Assembly: GCF_036226685.1 (NCBI RefSeq)
Contig: NZ_CP109009.1
Span: 1,364,001-1,428,000, forward strand
DNA: 64,000 nt
DNA from: Streptomyces sp. NBC_00690
GTDB taxonomy: Bacteria > Actinomycetota > Actinomycetes > Streptomycetales > Streptomycetaceae
Direction: 5' to 3'
Numbering within the stretch: position 1 is the stretch's first letter; each line of letters opens with the position of its first letter. The translations under genes and the position numbers were made by a program. This document shows, piece by piece, positions 7,858 to 16,925 of the stretch. Below the pieces are notes generated by a model. The model saw only the letters and a list, made by a program, of their open reading frames with translations. It was not told the DNA's origin and searched no databases.

Positions 7858-9651
7858 GTGGCGGAATTCAGTTCATTCGCGGAGCTGGTGCTGACGCGGT
7901 CGGACGAACGGGGTGACGCGGACGCATTCGTGTTCCTCTCCGACGGGCGTAGCGCGGAACCCGAGCGGCTGCCCTATCTGGAGCTGGATCGCACCGCCAA
8001 GGACGTGGCGTCCTGGCTCCAGGAACGCGGCCTGTCGGGACGCCAGGTGCTCCTTCTCTACCCATCCGGCCTGGACTTCATCAAGGCGTTCGTCGGCTGC
8101 CTCTACGCGGGTGCGGTCGCCGTGCCGGCGCCCCTGCCGTCCGAGCAGGGACAGCACTTCCAGCGGGTGTCCTCGATCGTGCGGGACGCCCGGGTCGGCG
8201 CCGTGCTGACACTGACCCAGCACGCCCCCGAGGTGGAGGCGTGGCTCGCAGCCGAGGGATTCGCCGATGTGGTCACCCTGGCCACCGACGGCGGACCGGT
8301 CGGGGATGCGAGCGCCTGGCGCGACCCGGAACTCGACCGGCACGACCTGGCCTTCCTCCAGTACACCTCGGGATCCACCAACTCCCCCAAGGGAGTGATG
8401 GTCAGCCACGGCAACCTCCTCGCCAATGAGGCGGCCATCGCCCGCTCGGCGGGCAACACGTCCGACATGGTCATCGGCGGCTGGCTGCCCTTCTACCACG
8501 ACATGGGCCTGATCGGTCATGTCCTCCAGCCGCTGTGGCTGGGGACGGTGGGCGTGCTGATGTCCCCGGTTTCCTTCCTGCGCCGACCGGCCCGCTGGCT
8601 TGAGATGATCAGCGACTACGGGGTGAACGGCACCGGTGCCCCCAACTTCGCCTACGACCTCTGCGTCCGCAGGGTCACCGACGCCCAGTTGGAGGGCGTG
8701 GACCTCTCGACGCTGCGGACCGCGTGCAACGGCGCCGAGCCGGTGCGCGCGGAGACCCTGAGGGCCTTCACCAACCGCTTCGCGCCCTATGGGTTCAACG
8801 CCGATGCCTTCTTCCCGTGCTACGGCATGGCCGAGACGACGCTGCTGGTGACCGGTACGCCCAAGGACCGCGGCGCACTGCTGCGGGACGTGGACGCGGC
8901 CGGGTTGGAGCGCGGGCGCATCGAGGGCCCTTATCTGGGCGCGCCCACCCGGACGCTGGTGAGCAGCGGAGTGGCCGAGGCCGAGGACTTCGAGGTGCGC
9001 GTGGTCGACCCCGCCACCCTGGTCGAGCAGCCATCGGGCAGGGTCGGGGAGATCTGGATCCGCGGTGCCAGTGTGGCGTCCGGGTACTGGGAGCGACCCG
9101 AGGTCAACGCGGAAGTCTTCGGTGCCCGGATCGCGGGCCAGGAGTCGATCGGAACCTGGCTGCGCACCGGGGACCTCGGGGTGCTGGACGGCCCCGAGGT
9201 GTTCGTGACGGGACGTCTCAAGGAGATGGTCCTGATCAACGGCCGCAACATCTACCCGTACGACGTGGAGAGCGCGGTCCGCGAGCTGGACCCGGCCATC
9301 GGCTCGGGGGCGGTCTTCGGTGTCGATGCAGGTGATCAGGAGCATCTGGTGGTGATCCACGAGGTGCGAGCCGCGGCCCTGGGGTCCGACCTCAAGACGC
9401 TCACCACTTCCGTCCAGCGCATGATCGGCCAGGAGTTCGCCGTGCCGGCGGGGAACGTGCTGTTGGTCCGCCCCGGCACCGTCCGGCGCACGACGAGCGG
9501 CAAGATCCAGCGGACGCTGATGCGGAAGCTGTTCCTCGACGGCGCGCTGACACCGCTGCACGCCGTCCTGGAGCCCGGGGTCCGCGCGGTCGTGGAAGGG
9601 GCGAAGGCCACTGCGTCAACACCGTCACCGTCCCTGGTTGCGGTGGGCTGA
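7858..9651 (+). CDS. fatty acyl-AMP ligase (FAAL)
   Basis: A 597-residue adenylate-forming enzyme of FAAL size. Core motifs are YTSGSTNSPKGV from residue 169, YGMAETT, the RTGDLG aspartate, KEMVLINGRNIYPYDVE at the hinge and the C-terminal catalytic Lys (SGKIQR, Lys549). The YAGAVAVPAPLPSEQ segment followed by a HFQRVSSIV region is typical of FAALs, which hand the acyl adenylate to an ACP instead of CoA. It would activate the fatty-acid starter and load the ACP at 13462. The GTG start has a GGGGAAG element upstream. It heads a tight operon (3-bp gap to the next gene). Confidence 0.92.
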   Translation: MAEFSSFAELVLTRSDERGDADAFVFLSDGRSAEPERLPYLELDRTAKDVASWLQERGLSGRQVLLLYPSGLDFIKAFVGCLYAGAVAVPAPLPSEQGQHFQRVSSIVRDARVGAVLTLTQHAPEVEAWLAAEGFADVVTLATDGGPVGDASAWRDPELDRHDLAFLQYTSGSTNSPKGVMVSHGNLLANEAAIARSAGNTSDMVIGGWLPFYHDMGLIGHVLQPLWLGTVGVLMSPVSFLRRPARWLEMISDYGVNGTGAPNFAYDLCVRRVTDAQLEGVDLSTLRTACNGAEPVRAETLRAFTNRFAPYGFNADAFFPCYGMAETTLLVTGTPKDRGALLRDVDAAGLERGRIEGPYLGAPTRTLVSSGVAEAEDFEVRVVDPATLVEQPSGRVGEIWIRGASVASGYWERPEVNAEVFGARIAGQESIGTWLRTGDLGVLDGPEVFVTGRLKEMVLINGRNIYPYDVESAVRELDPAIGSGAVFGVDAGDQEHLVVIHEVRAAALGSDLKTLTTSVQRMIGQEFAVPAGNVLLVRPGTVRRTTSGKIQRTLMRKLFLDGALTPLHAVLEPGVRAVVEGAKATASTPSPSLVAVG

Positions 9652-9654
9652 CCC

Positions 9655-11637
9655 ATGGACCATCCCCCCTATCGCGCGGCACAGGAACTGGAACTGCTGC
9701 TCGGCGACCCCGAGGACCGCGACGCGGTGTTCTCCCACGCTCGTTGCCTTGAGCTCGACGAGCGGGAGGAGTTCCCGACGGAGATCTGCCGGGCGCTGGA
9801 GGACTGGGGTCTGCCCGAGTACTACATTCCGGTCGAGCACGGTGGACGGCTCACCGACTACGAGACCGTCCTCCAGGTGATGCGGGTGATCGCCCGTCGT
9901 GATCTGACGGTGGCGGTCGGGCACGGCAAGACCTATCTGGGCGGGGTGTGCGTCTGGGTCTCAGGCTCCGCCGAGCAGGCCAGTGCACTGGCCGCGGACA
10001 TCCGTGCCGCGCTGCCGGTCTCCTTGGCGCTCACCGAGCGGGCCCACGGCAGCGATCTGCTCGCCGGGGACGTGCTGGGCGAGCCGGACGGCTCGGGCGG
10101 CTGGTCGCTCTCCGGGGAGAAGTGGCTGATCAACAACGCCACTCGGGGCAGTCTGCTGTCGGTGCTGACCCGTACCTCCGCGGAGGGCGGGCCGCGCGGA
10201 TTCACGGTCCTCCTGGTCGACAAGCGCACCCTCACCGCCGGCGACGACTACCGCTGCCTGGACAAGATCCGTACGCACGGCATCCGGGGCGCGGACATCA
10301 GCGGCATCGTCTTCGACGGGGCCCCGGTGGCCGCGGGCGCCGCGGTGGGTGCGGTGGGCAGCGGGGTGGAGACCGTCCTCAAGGCCCTCCAGCTCACCCG
10401 GACCATGTGCGCGTCCCTCTCGTTGGGCGCGGCCGATCACGCGCTGCGGATCGCGTTGGACTTCGCCGAGGGACGCGAGTTGTACGGGCGGCGTCTGGTG
10501 GATCTGCCGCAGGCCCGTCATGTACTGGCGTCCGCCGCCGCGGACGTACTGATCGGCGAGGCCCTCGCAACGGTGGCCGCGCGCTCGGTGCACACCGCGA
10601 CCGACGAGCTCAGTGTGGTCGCCGCGGTCACGAAGTACCTGGTGCCCACCGGCACCGAGACAGTCATCGGCGACCTCACCAAGGTGCTCGGCGCCCGTGC
10701 CTTCCTCAAGGGCGTCCACGCCCGCGGCATGTTCCAGAAGATCGACCGCGACCATCGCATCGTGGGTCTCTTCGACGGCAACACACTGGTCAATCTGAAC
10801 TCGCTGGTGAACCAGTTCCGTTCACTGGTACGGGGCTGGAGACGGGGCAGCGGCGATGTGACGGGGGCCGGCGCGGCGTTCGACCTGTCGACGCCGCTGC
10901 CCCCGCTGGCGGCCGAGCGGCTGTCCCTGGTGGCGCGCCGCGGCAGCGGAATCATGGCGACGCTGCTGACGTCGATCACGCAGTTGGAGGCCGAGGCCGA
11001 GCGGCGGCCCGAGCTGAAGCAAGCGGTGGCGTCGGCAGTGCGACTGCTCGCCGTGGTCGAGCAGGTCCACGAGTCGATGGACGCATACCGGACGGTGGTG
11101 ACCGACGTACCGCCCGAGGCGTTCGAGGTCGCCCGGCGCTACAGCCTGTGTCTGGCCGGCGCGGCCTGCCTCGGGCTGTGGGTGAACAACCATGTGGCCG
11201 GCGGGGCGGGAGCCACCGGTGGTCTGTGGCGTGACGCGGTGTGGCTGCGTGCCGCGCTCGATCGCCTATTGATCCGCCTGGGCGAATCCGGCCCGGAGTC
11301 GCCCGAGGCGTTTCCGCACCTGTTGGAGGAACTGCGCGCAGCCGGCCGGGCCGGGGCGCTGTTCTCCCTCTTCGCGCTTCGACTGCATCCCGGGGTCGCC
11401 ACCGCGGACCCACCGGGCAGTCCATCGGATCCGGTGACCGGCGCCCCACCGGGCACGGCGCCGGTTCGCCCGTCGAGCCCTTCGCGTCCTTCAACGGGCA
11501 ATGCGGCACCCGCCGCGACCTCGCGCCCACCGGCGACGGGGCACCACGACAGCGATCCGCAAGCCGGGTCCGCTGTCATCGACACCCGAGCGTTGCACCG
11601 AACGCCCGGTCATCCGAGGGGGCGTCATGCTGAGTGA
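9655..11637 (+). CDS. acyl-CoA dehydrogenase-like flavoenzyme 1
   Basis: A 660-residue acyl-CoA dehydrogenase/oxidase-type protein, longer than the usual 380-400 residues. The N-terminal helical domain, the beta-domain (ALTERAHGSDL, EKWLINNATRG) and the C-terminal helical domain with FDGNTLVNLNSLVNQ, in the place of the usual Gly-Thr-Asn segment, are recognisable. A second helical extension (about 400-560) resembles acyl-CoA oxidase and VLCAD architecture. The last 80 residues are Pro/Ser/Thr-rich. Located between the FAAL and an ACP, it probably dehydrogenates the ACP-bound fatty acyl chain. Paralogous to the next gene, with which it overlaps by 11 bp. Confidence 0.85.
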   Translation: MDHPPYRAAQELELLLGDPEDRDAVFSHARCLELDEREEFPTEICRALEDWGLPEYYIPVEHGGRLTDYETVLQVMRVIARRDLTVAVGHGKTYLGGVCVWVSGSAEQASALAADIRAALPVSLALTERAHGSDLLAGDVLGEPDGSGGWSLSGEKWLINNATRGSLLSVLTRTSAEGGPRGFTVLLVDKRTLTAGDDYRCLDKIRTHGIRGADISGIVFDGAPVAAGAAVGAVGSGVETVLKALQLTRTMCASLSLGAADHALRIALDFAEGRELYGRRLVDLPQARHVLASAAADVLIGEALATVAARSVHTATDELSVVAAVTKYLVPTGTETVIGDLTKVLGARAFLKGVHARGMFQKIDRDHRIVGLFDGNTLVNLNSLVNQFRSLVRGWRRGSGDVTGAGAAFDLSTPLPPLAAERLSLVARRGSGIMATLLTSITQLEAEAERRPELKQAVASAVRLLAVVEQVHESMDAYRTVVTDVPPEAFEVARRYSLCLAGAACLGLWVNNHVAGGAGATGGLWRDAVWLRAALDRLLIRLGESGPESPEAFPHLLEELRAAGRAGALFSLFALRLHPGVATADPPGSPSDPVTGAPPGTAPVRPSSPSRPSTGNAAPAATSRPPATGHHDSDPQAGSAVIDTRALHRTPGHPRGRHAE

Positions 11638-13426
11638 TCCCGCCGTCCAGGGGCTCCGCGGCGATGCGGTCCCGACCGGCCAGGCCGAACGCCTTCTGTC
11701 GGGCGTCGACCAGACACAGGAGGACGCGGCCAAGGAGCGCGTCGCGGAGTTGGAACGACGCTTCGGTGACCCCGAAGACGCTGCCAACCCCCTGTCCGCG
11801 GCCCAGATCGTCGCCGCCGACGAAGCGGGCGAACTGCCGCCCGCGGGAGAACAGCTCCTCGACGACGTGGTGTTCAACGCCGAGTTCGTGCCGACCGCGC
11901 TCGGCGGCCGGCTCGACCGGCTCGACACCCTCGTCCGAACGATGCGTCATGTCTTTCGGCGCGATGTGGCCCTCGGCCTCGGCTACGGCATCACCTCGTT
12001 CATGGCGGCGGCCAATGTGTGGACCGCCGGCAGCGACGAGCAGCGCCGGCGGTTGGCCGACTTGCTGCTGGCCGGGTCGAAGGTCTCGGTCGCGTACCAC
12101 GAACTGCCGCATGGCAACGATTTCGTCCGCAACGAGTTCCGTGCCGACCCGTATCCCGGGGGCTATCGGCTCAACGGGCGCAAGGAGGTCATCAACAACG
12201 CCGACAGGGCAGCCGCGTTCTCCCTCTTCAGCCGCACGGACGAGAGCCCGGGCAGCCGCAGCCATTCGGTGCTCCTCGTCGAACGGGACCAACTCGACGC
12301 CGAGCGCTTCGGGGTCCTGCCGCGCTACAGCGCGGTCGGGGTCCGCGGCTGCCGGCTCTCGGGCCTGGACTTCACCGACTGCCCGGTGCCCGAGTCCGCC
12401 CGGGTGGGTGCCGTGGGCCAAGGTGTGGAACTGGCCCTGCGCTCGTTCCAGATCACCCGCAGCGCGATTCCCGGGATGGCGATCGGCGCGCTCGATACGA
12501 GTCTGCGCACGGTGGTGCGGTTCGCGGTCGGGCGGCAGTTGTACCGGCGGACCGTGATGGAGATCCCCCATGCCTCGGCCACATTGACGGGCGCCTTCCT
12601 CGATCTGCTGATCTGCGACAGCCTGGCCCTGGTGGGCACCCGTGCGGTGCATCTGCTTCCCGACGAGACCAGTGTGTACGCGGCTGCGGTGAAGTACCTG
12701 GTGCCCAAGATGCTCACGGACACCATGTACGACCTGTCGATCGTGCTCGGTGCGCGCTTCTACGTGCGCGAGGGCGAGTTCGGCCTCTTCCAGAAGCACG
12801 TGCGCGACCTACCGGTGCTCAGTCTCGGACACGCGGGCTCGGCAGCCTGCCAGGCGACCATCATCCCGCAGCTCTCCCGGCTGGCCCGACGTGCCTGGTT
12901 CGCAGGCGACGAGGCACCCCGGGCGCTGTTCGAGCCGCGCACGGCGCTGGGGGACATTCCCTTCGACCGGTTGGCGCTGGCCAGCGGGCGGGACAGTCTC
13001 AGTGCCTCCCTGGTGGCGGCGGTCGACGACCTGCCCAGCGGCTCCCCCGAGGAGTTGGCGGTGCAGTCCCTGGTGATGCGAATGCTGGACCAGCTCAGAC
13101 AGCTCCAGGAGGACAGCCTCAACCTTTCCCCACAGGACAGGACCGCGCTGGCCAGCCCGGCCAGTTTCGCCCTCGCCGACCGCTATGCGGTCTTCCTCGC
13201 GGCGGCGGCGGTGCTGGGTGTGTGGCGGGCCGCGCGGGACGGTGGGGACTCCTTCCTCGCCGACCCCGCCTGGGCCGCCGCCGCACTGCACCGCCTCGCC
13301 CGCCGGCTGGGGCAGCGCCCGGCCGATCTGCCTCCCGCCTGTGCAGGCCGCGTGCACGAGGAAGTGCTGCGGCGCTTCCACGAACGCCGTAGCTACGACC
13401 TCTACGACACTCCGCTGGCCGGCTGA
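11627..13426 (+). CDS. acyl-CoA dehydrogenase-like flavoenzyme 2
   Basis: A 599-residue paralogue of the preceding enzyme with the same layout: AYHELPHGNDF and RKEVINNADRA in the beta-domain, AVKYLVPKMLTDTMYDLSIVLGARFY in the C-terminal helical domain, then a long helical extension. The GAGGGGG element six bases before ATG 11627 decides the start, which lies inside the end of the previous gene, so the pair is translationally coupled. Two successive dehydrogenases suggest two desaturations, or a heterodimeric enzyme. The segment equivalent to FDGNT reads LSLGHAGSAA, so the two copies may differ in catalytic competence. Confidence 0.85.
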   Translation: MLSDPAVQGLRGDAVPTGQAERLLSGVDQTQEDAAKERVAELERRFGDPEDAANPLSAAQIVAADEAGELPPAGEQLLDDVVFNAEFVPTALGGRLDRLDTLVRTMRHVFRRDVALGLGYGITSFMAAANVWTAGSDEQRRRLADLLLAGSKVSVAYHELPHGNDFVRNEFRADPYPGGYRLNGRKEVINNADRAAAFSLFSRTDESPGSRSHSVLLVERDQLDAERFGVLPRYSAVGVRGCRLSGLDFTDCPVPESARVGAVGQGVELALRSFQITRSAIPGMAIGALDTSLRTVVRFAVGRQLYRRTVMEIPHASATLTGAFLDLLICDSLALVGTRAVHLLPDETSVYAAAVKYLVPKMLTDTMYDLSIVLGARFYVREGEFGLFQKHVRDLPVLSLGHAGSAACQATIIPQLSRLARRAWFAGDEAPRALFEPRTALGDIPFDRLALASGRDSLSASLVAAVDDLPSGSPEELAVQSLVMRMLDQLRQLQEDSLNLSPQDRTALASPASFALADRYAVFLAAAAVLGVWRAARDGGDSFLADPAWAAAALHRLARRLGQRPADLPPACAGRVHEEVLRRFHERRSYDLYDTPLAG

Positions 13427-13461
13427 TTCCGCCTCCCAGCGCTTCCACCGAGGAGTACCCC

Positions 13462-13770
13462 ATGTCTGTTCCCGCGACCGACCGCCCCACGAGCACCGAG
13501 CGCACCGAGCACAGCGTCGAGTCGCTGAGCAGCTGGCTCGCCGACCGCATCGCGCTGTACCTCCAGCGGTCGCCGTCCGAGATCGTGTCCACCGTCCCGC
13601 TGGCCGAGTACGGGCTGGACTCGGTCGCTGCGCTCAGCCTGTGCGGCGACATCGAGGAGGACTTCGACCTCGTCCTGGAGCCGACCGTGGCCTGGGACTA
13701 CCCCACCGTCGACGCGCTGGCCGGGCACCTCGTCGAGGAGCTGCGAGATGTGCAGAGTGAGGCCCGATGA
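13462..13770 (+). CDS. acyl carrier protein (starter-loading)
   Basis: A 102-residue carrier protein with a disordered N-terminus (to about residue 20) and a standard four-helix ACP domain. The phosphopantetheine site is Ser54 in YGLDSVAAL. GAGGAG precedes the ATG. Its stop overlaps the PKS start by four bases (ATGA), and it follows the dehydrogenase pair, so it is the natural carrier for the FAAL-activated fatty acid during desaturation and for delivery to the KS domain. Confidence 0.93.
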   Translation: MSVPATDRPTSTERTEHSVESLSSWLADRIALYLQRSPSEIVSTVPLAEYGLDSVAALSLCGDIEEDFDLVLEPTVAWDYPTVDALAGHLVEELRDVQSEAR

Positions 13771-16700
13771 GACCGATAGCCATCGTCGGGCTGGACTGCC
13801 GCTTCCCCGGGGCGCCCGACCCCGGTGCCTACTGGGACATGTTGATGCGCTCCGACGAGGGAGTGGGAAAGGTGCCAGGGCAGCGGTGGAACGCCCGCGA
13901 CTTCCACTCCCCCACCGGCGCAGAAGGCCATGCCAACACGGTCGAGGGCGGATTCATCAGCGACCCCGACGCCTTCGACAACGAGTTCTTCACCATCTCG
14001 CCGCGGGAAGCCGCGGCGATGGACCCCCAGCAGCGGCTGCTGCTGCAATGCGCCTGGCGGGCCGTGGAGGACGCCGGGATCGCCCCGCAGAAGCTGGCCG
14101 GGACCCCCACCGGGGTGTTCGTCGGCATCATGGGCAATGAGTGGGCGCAGTTGCACCTCACCGACTACGCCCGGGTCACGGCGCAGGTGGGCTCGGGCAA
14201 CGGCTACTGCATGACGGCCAACCGGGTCTCCTACCACCTCGACCTCAAGGGGCCGAGCCTGGCCGTGGACACGGCGTGCTCGTCCTCGCTGGTCGCCGTG
14301 CACCTCGCCTGCAACGCACTGCTGTCGGGAGAATGTGACACCGCCATCGCCGCCGGGGTCAATGTGGCCCTCACCCCCGCGCTCAACATCTTCTACACCC
14401 AGGCCGGTCTGTCGGCCCCCGACGGCCGGTGCAAGCCGTTCAGTGCCGAGGCCGACGGCATCGGCCGCGGCGAGGGCGTCGGTGCCGTCGTACTGCGCCG
14501 CCTAGAGGACGCGGTCGCGGACGGTCAACCGGTGTACGCCGTCATCCGGGGGACGGCCGTCAACCAGGACGGGCGCAGCAACGGCATCACCGCGCCCAAC
14601 CGTTGGTCACAACAGGACGTGCTGACGGCCGCCTACCGCAGGGCCGGTGTGGAACCGTCCGATGTGACCTTCACCGAGGCACACGGCACCGGCACGGTGC
14701 TCGGCGACATGATCGAGATCAAGGCGTTGGGGCAGCTCCACGCGGGCCGGACCGGTCGTCCGATGGCGGTGGGGTCGGTCAAGGGCAGCATCGGCCACGC
14801 GGAAGGTGCGGCCGGCATCGCCGGTCTCATCAAGGTCGCGCTGTCACTGCACCATCGAACGGTGCCGGCCAGCCGCTACGCCACCAAGGAGAATCCGGCG
14901 CTCAAGCTCGCCAAGCACGGTCTGCGGCTGCTCAAGACCCCGCTGCGGCTCCAGTCGAAGCCGGCGATCGGCGGGCTCAGCAGCTTCGGCATGGGGGGTA
15001 CCAACGCCCATGCGGTGTTGGAGTCCGCTCCCGCCTACGCCGCCCGGCCCGAGGCGGTGTCGAGCCACGATGCCGGCGGTCGGACCGGGCTGGGCAGCGG
15101 GGTCTTCACGGTGAGCGCTCCCTCCCTGGAGGCGCTGCGGCGCAATCTGCTGGCCCAGGCCGATGCCGTGCAGCGGCGCAGGGTGCCGGTCGGCCCGCTG
15201 TGCTGGAACAGTAACCGGGTCAAGACGGGCCACCGCTACCGCTTCGCTGTGCCCGCCCAGGAAACGGGTGAACTGGCCGCTGCCCTGCGCGAGGCGGCGA
15301 CCGACGACGACCGGCTGGCCCAGCTCACCGGAAACCCCGCGGGCAAGCCGCTGGTGGCCCTGCTGTTCACCGGCCAGGGCTCGCAGTATCCGAAGATGAC
15401 GGCCCGGCTCTACCAGGAGTCGGCGCTGTACCGGAAGTACCTGGACGAGGCGGACGCGGCGCTGACCCCCCACACCGGTGCTTCGGTGCGTGATCTCATA
15501 CTTTCGGGCGACCCGTCGGTGCACCGCACCCGGTGGACCCAGCCCGCCCTGTTCGCGGTCGGCTACGCACTGGCGTCGAGCATGGCGGACCTGGGCGTAC
15601 GACCTGCCCTCATGCTCGGTCACAGCGTCGGCGAGTACGCGGCTGCGGTTTTGGCGGAGGTCTTTCCGCTGGAGCAGGCAGCGCAGTTGATCGCTGCGCG
15701 CGGTGCGCTGATGGAGGAGTTGCCCGAAGGCGGCGGAATGCTGTCGGTACGGGCGACGCCGATGGAGTTGGCGCCCCTGGTGGAGATGGAACCCCTGGTG
15801 GGGGTGGGTGCGGTGAACGGGCCGCAGGCCACGGTGTTGTCGGGTGAGCTGGCGGCACTTGCCCGGGTCGAGGAGTCGTTGCGCGAGCAGGGCATCCGCA
15901 GCAGGCGGCTTGAGGTGTCCCATGCCTTCCACTCGCCGTTGATGGAACCGGTGCTGGAGCGGTTCGCCGACGTCGCGGAGGAGGCCGGCGGCGGGGTGCC
16001 CAAGCTGCCCGTGTACTCCACGGTCCGCGGCCGGTTGCTGGAGGCCGAACCGATGGACGCCAAGTACTGGACCGAGCACATCAGCGCCCCCGTGCTCTTC
16101 GGCGAGGCCGCGACGCAACTGTTGGAGGCGGGGCCCACGCATCTGGTGGAGGTCGGCCCCCGGCCGGTGCTGACACAGATGGCGCGCCGGCTGCGGTCGT
16201 CCGGACTGACCGGTGGCCAGGGGGTCGCCCTGGTGCCCAAGGAGGACGCGGGCGGCCGGGACCTCGCCCAGGCGGTTGCGGAGTTGTACCGCAGTGGTCT
16301 GGAGCCGTGGTGGGACGCGGCGTACGCGGAGGAGGAACGGCAACCGCAACGCCTGGCTCCCTATGCCTTCTCGGACGCCCATCGCTTCTGGACCCGCGGT
16401 CCCGTGCGGTCCGCTGCGGCATCGGGCGTCGGTGTGTTGCCGGCGCCGGCCGCCGGTGGGTCCCGCGAGCCCGTGGGCGGCGGGGAGCCGGAGGCGCGCG
16501 GACTGAGCGTGGCAGCCGGGGCCGGCGAGGCGCTGGGGGTGTTGCCGTCAGCGCGGGAAGCAACGTCCGTGGACTCGGTGGCCGGGGCGGTGATCGAAGC
16601 CGTCGCAGCCGTGGGCGGCTACGCGCCCGACGAGGTGTCACCCGCCTCCCTCCTCTACGAGGACCTGGGATTCGACTCGGTGATGGTGATGGAGCTGAAG

Positions 16701-16826
16701 GACCGCATTCAGGAGCAGTTGAGCGGACTGGAGACGATGAGCGTGCAGGATCTGCTGCCGCGCCTGTCCTCCGTTGGCGACCTCATCGACTATCTGCGCG
16801 ACCGGGTGGGTTCCGCCGTCGCCTGA
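13767..16826 (+). CDS. single-module type I PKS, KS-AT-ACP
   Basis: A 1019-residue iteration-free-looking module. The KS domain (about 1-420) has DTACSSSL with Cys171, EAHGTGT and SIGHAEGAAG. The AT domain (about 520-830) has GQGSQYPKM, GHSVGEYAAA with Ser620, and the motif HAFH (719-722), which marks malonyl-CoA specificity. The C-terminal ACP carries Ser971 in LGFDSVMVM. No KR, DH, ER or TE domain is present, so one condensation leaves a 3-oxoacyl-ACP, exactly the substrate needed for tetronate closure. A low-complexity linker of about 90 residues separates AT and ACP. Confidence 0.95.
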   Translation: MRPIAIVGLDCRFPGAPDPGAYWDMLMRSDEGVGKVPGQRWNARDFHSPTGAEGHANTVEGGFISDPDAFDNEFFTISPREAAAMDPQQRLLLQCAWRAVEDAGIAPQKLAGTPTGVFVGIMGNEWAQLHLTDYARVTAQVGSGNGYCMTANRVSYHLDLKGPSLAVDTACSSSLVAVHLACNALLSGECDTAIAAGVNVALTPALNIFYTQAGLSAPDGRCKPFSAEADGIGRGEGVGAVVLRRLEDAVADGQPVYAVIRGTAVNQDGRSNGITAPNRWSQQDVLTAAYRRAGVEPSDVTFTEAHGTGTVLGDMIEIKALGQLHAGRTGRPMAVGSVKGSIGHAEGAAGIAGLIKVALSLHHRTVPASRYATKENPALKLAKHGLRLLKTPLRLQSKPAIGGLSSFGMGGTNAHAVLESAPAYAARPEAVSSHDAGGRTGLGSGVFTVSAPSLEALRRNLLAQADAVQRRRVPVGPLCWNSNRVKTGHRYRFAVPAQETGELAAALREAATDDDRLAQLTGNPAGKPLVALLFTGQGSQYPKMTARLYQESALYRKYLDEADAALTPHTGASVRDLILSGDPSVHRTRWTQPALFAVGYALASSMADLGVRPALMLGHSVGEYAAAVLAEVFPLEQAAQLIAARGALMEELPEGGGMLSVRATPMELAPLVEMEPLVGVGAVNGPQATVLSGELAALARVEESLREQGIRSRRLEVSHAFHSPLMEPVLERFADVAEEAGGGVPKLPVYSTVRGRLLEAEPMDAKYWTEHISAPVLFGEAATQLLEAGPTHLVEVGPRPVLTQMARRLRSSGLTGGQGVALVPKEDAGGRDLAQAVAELYRSGLEPWWDAAYAEEERQPQRLAPYAFSDAHRFWTRGPVRSAAASGVGVLPAPAAGGSREPVGGGEPEARGLSVAAGAGEALGVLPSAREATSVDSVAGAVIEAVAAVGGYAPDEVSPASLLYEDLGFDSVMVMELKDRIQEQLSGLETMSVQDLLPRLSSVGDLIDYLRDRVGSAVA

Positions 16827-16925
16827 TACGGCCCCGGGGCCGTTCGCCCCGTTCCGCGCCCTTGGCGCCCAGACCACGTCGGCCCTTTCGGGCCCACCGG
16901 CCCTGAAAGGAAGGAAGGACCCACG

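Noticed and set aside
13767..16826. Possible reductive domains in the PKS
   Set aside because: The AT-ACP linker is only about 90 residues and low in complexity; there is no room or motif for KR, DH or ER.
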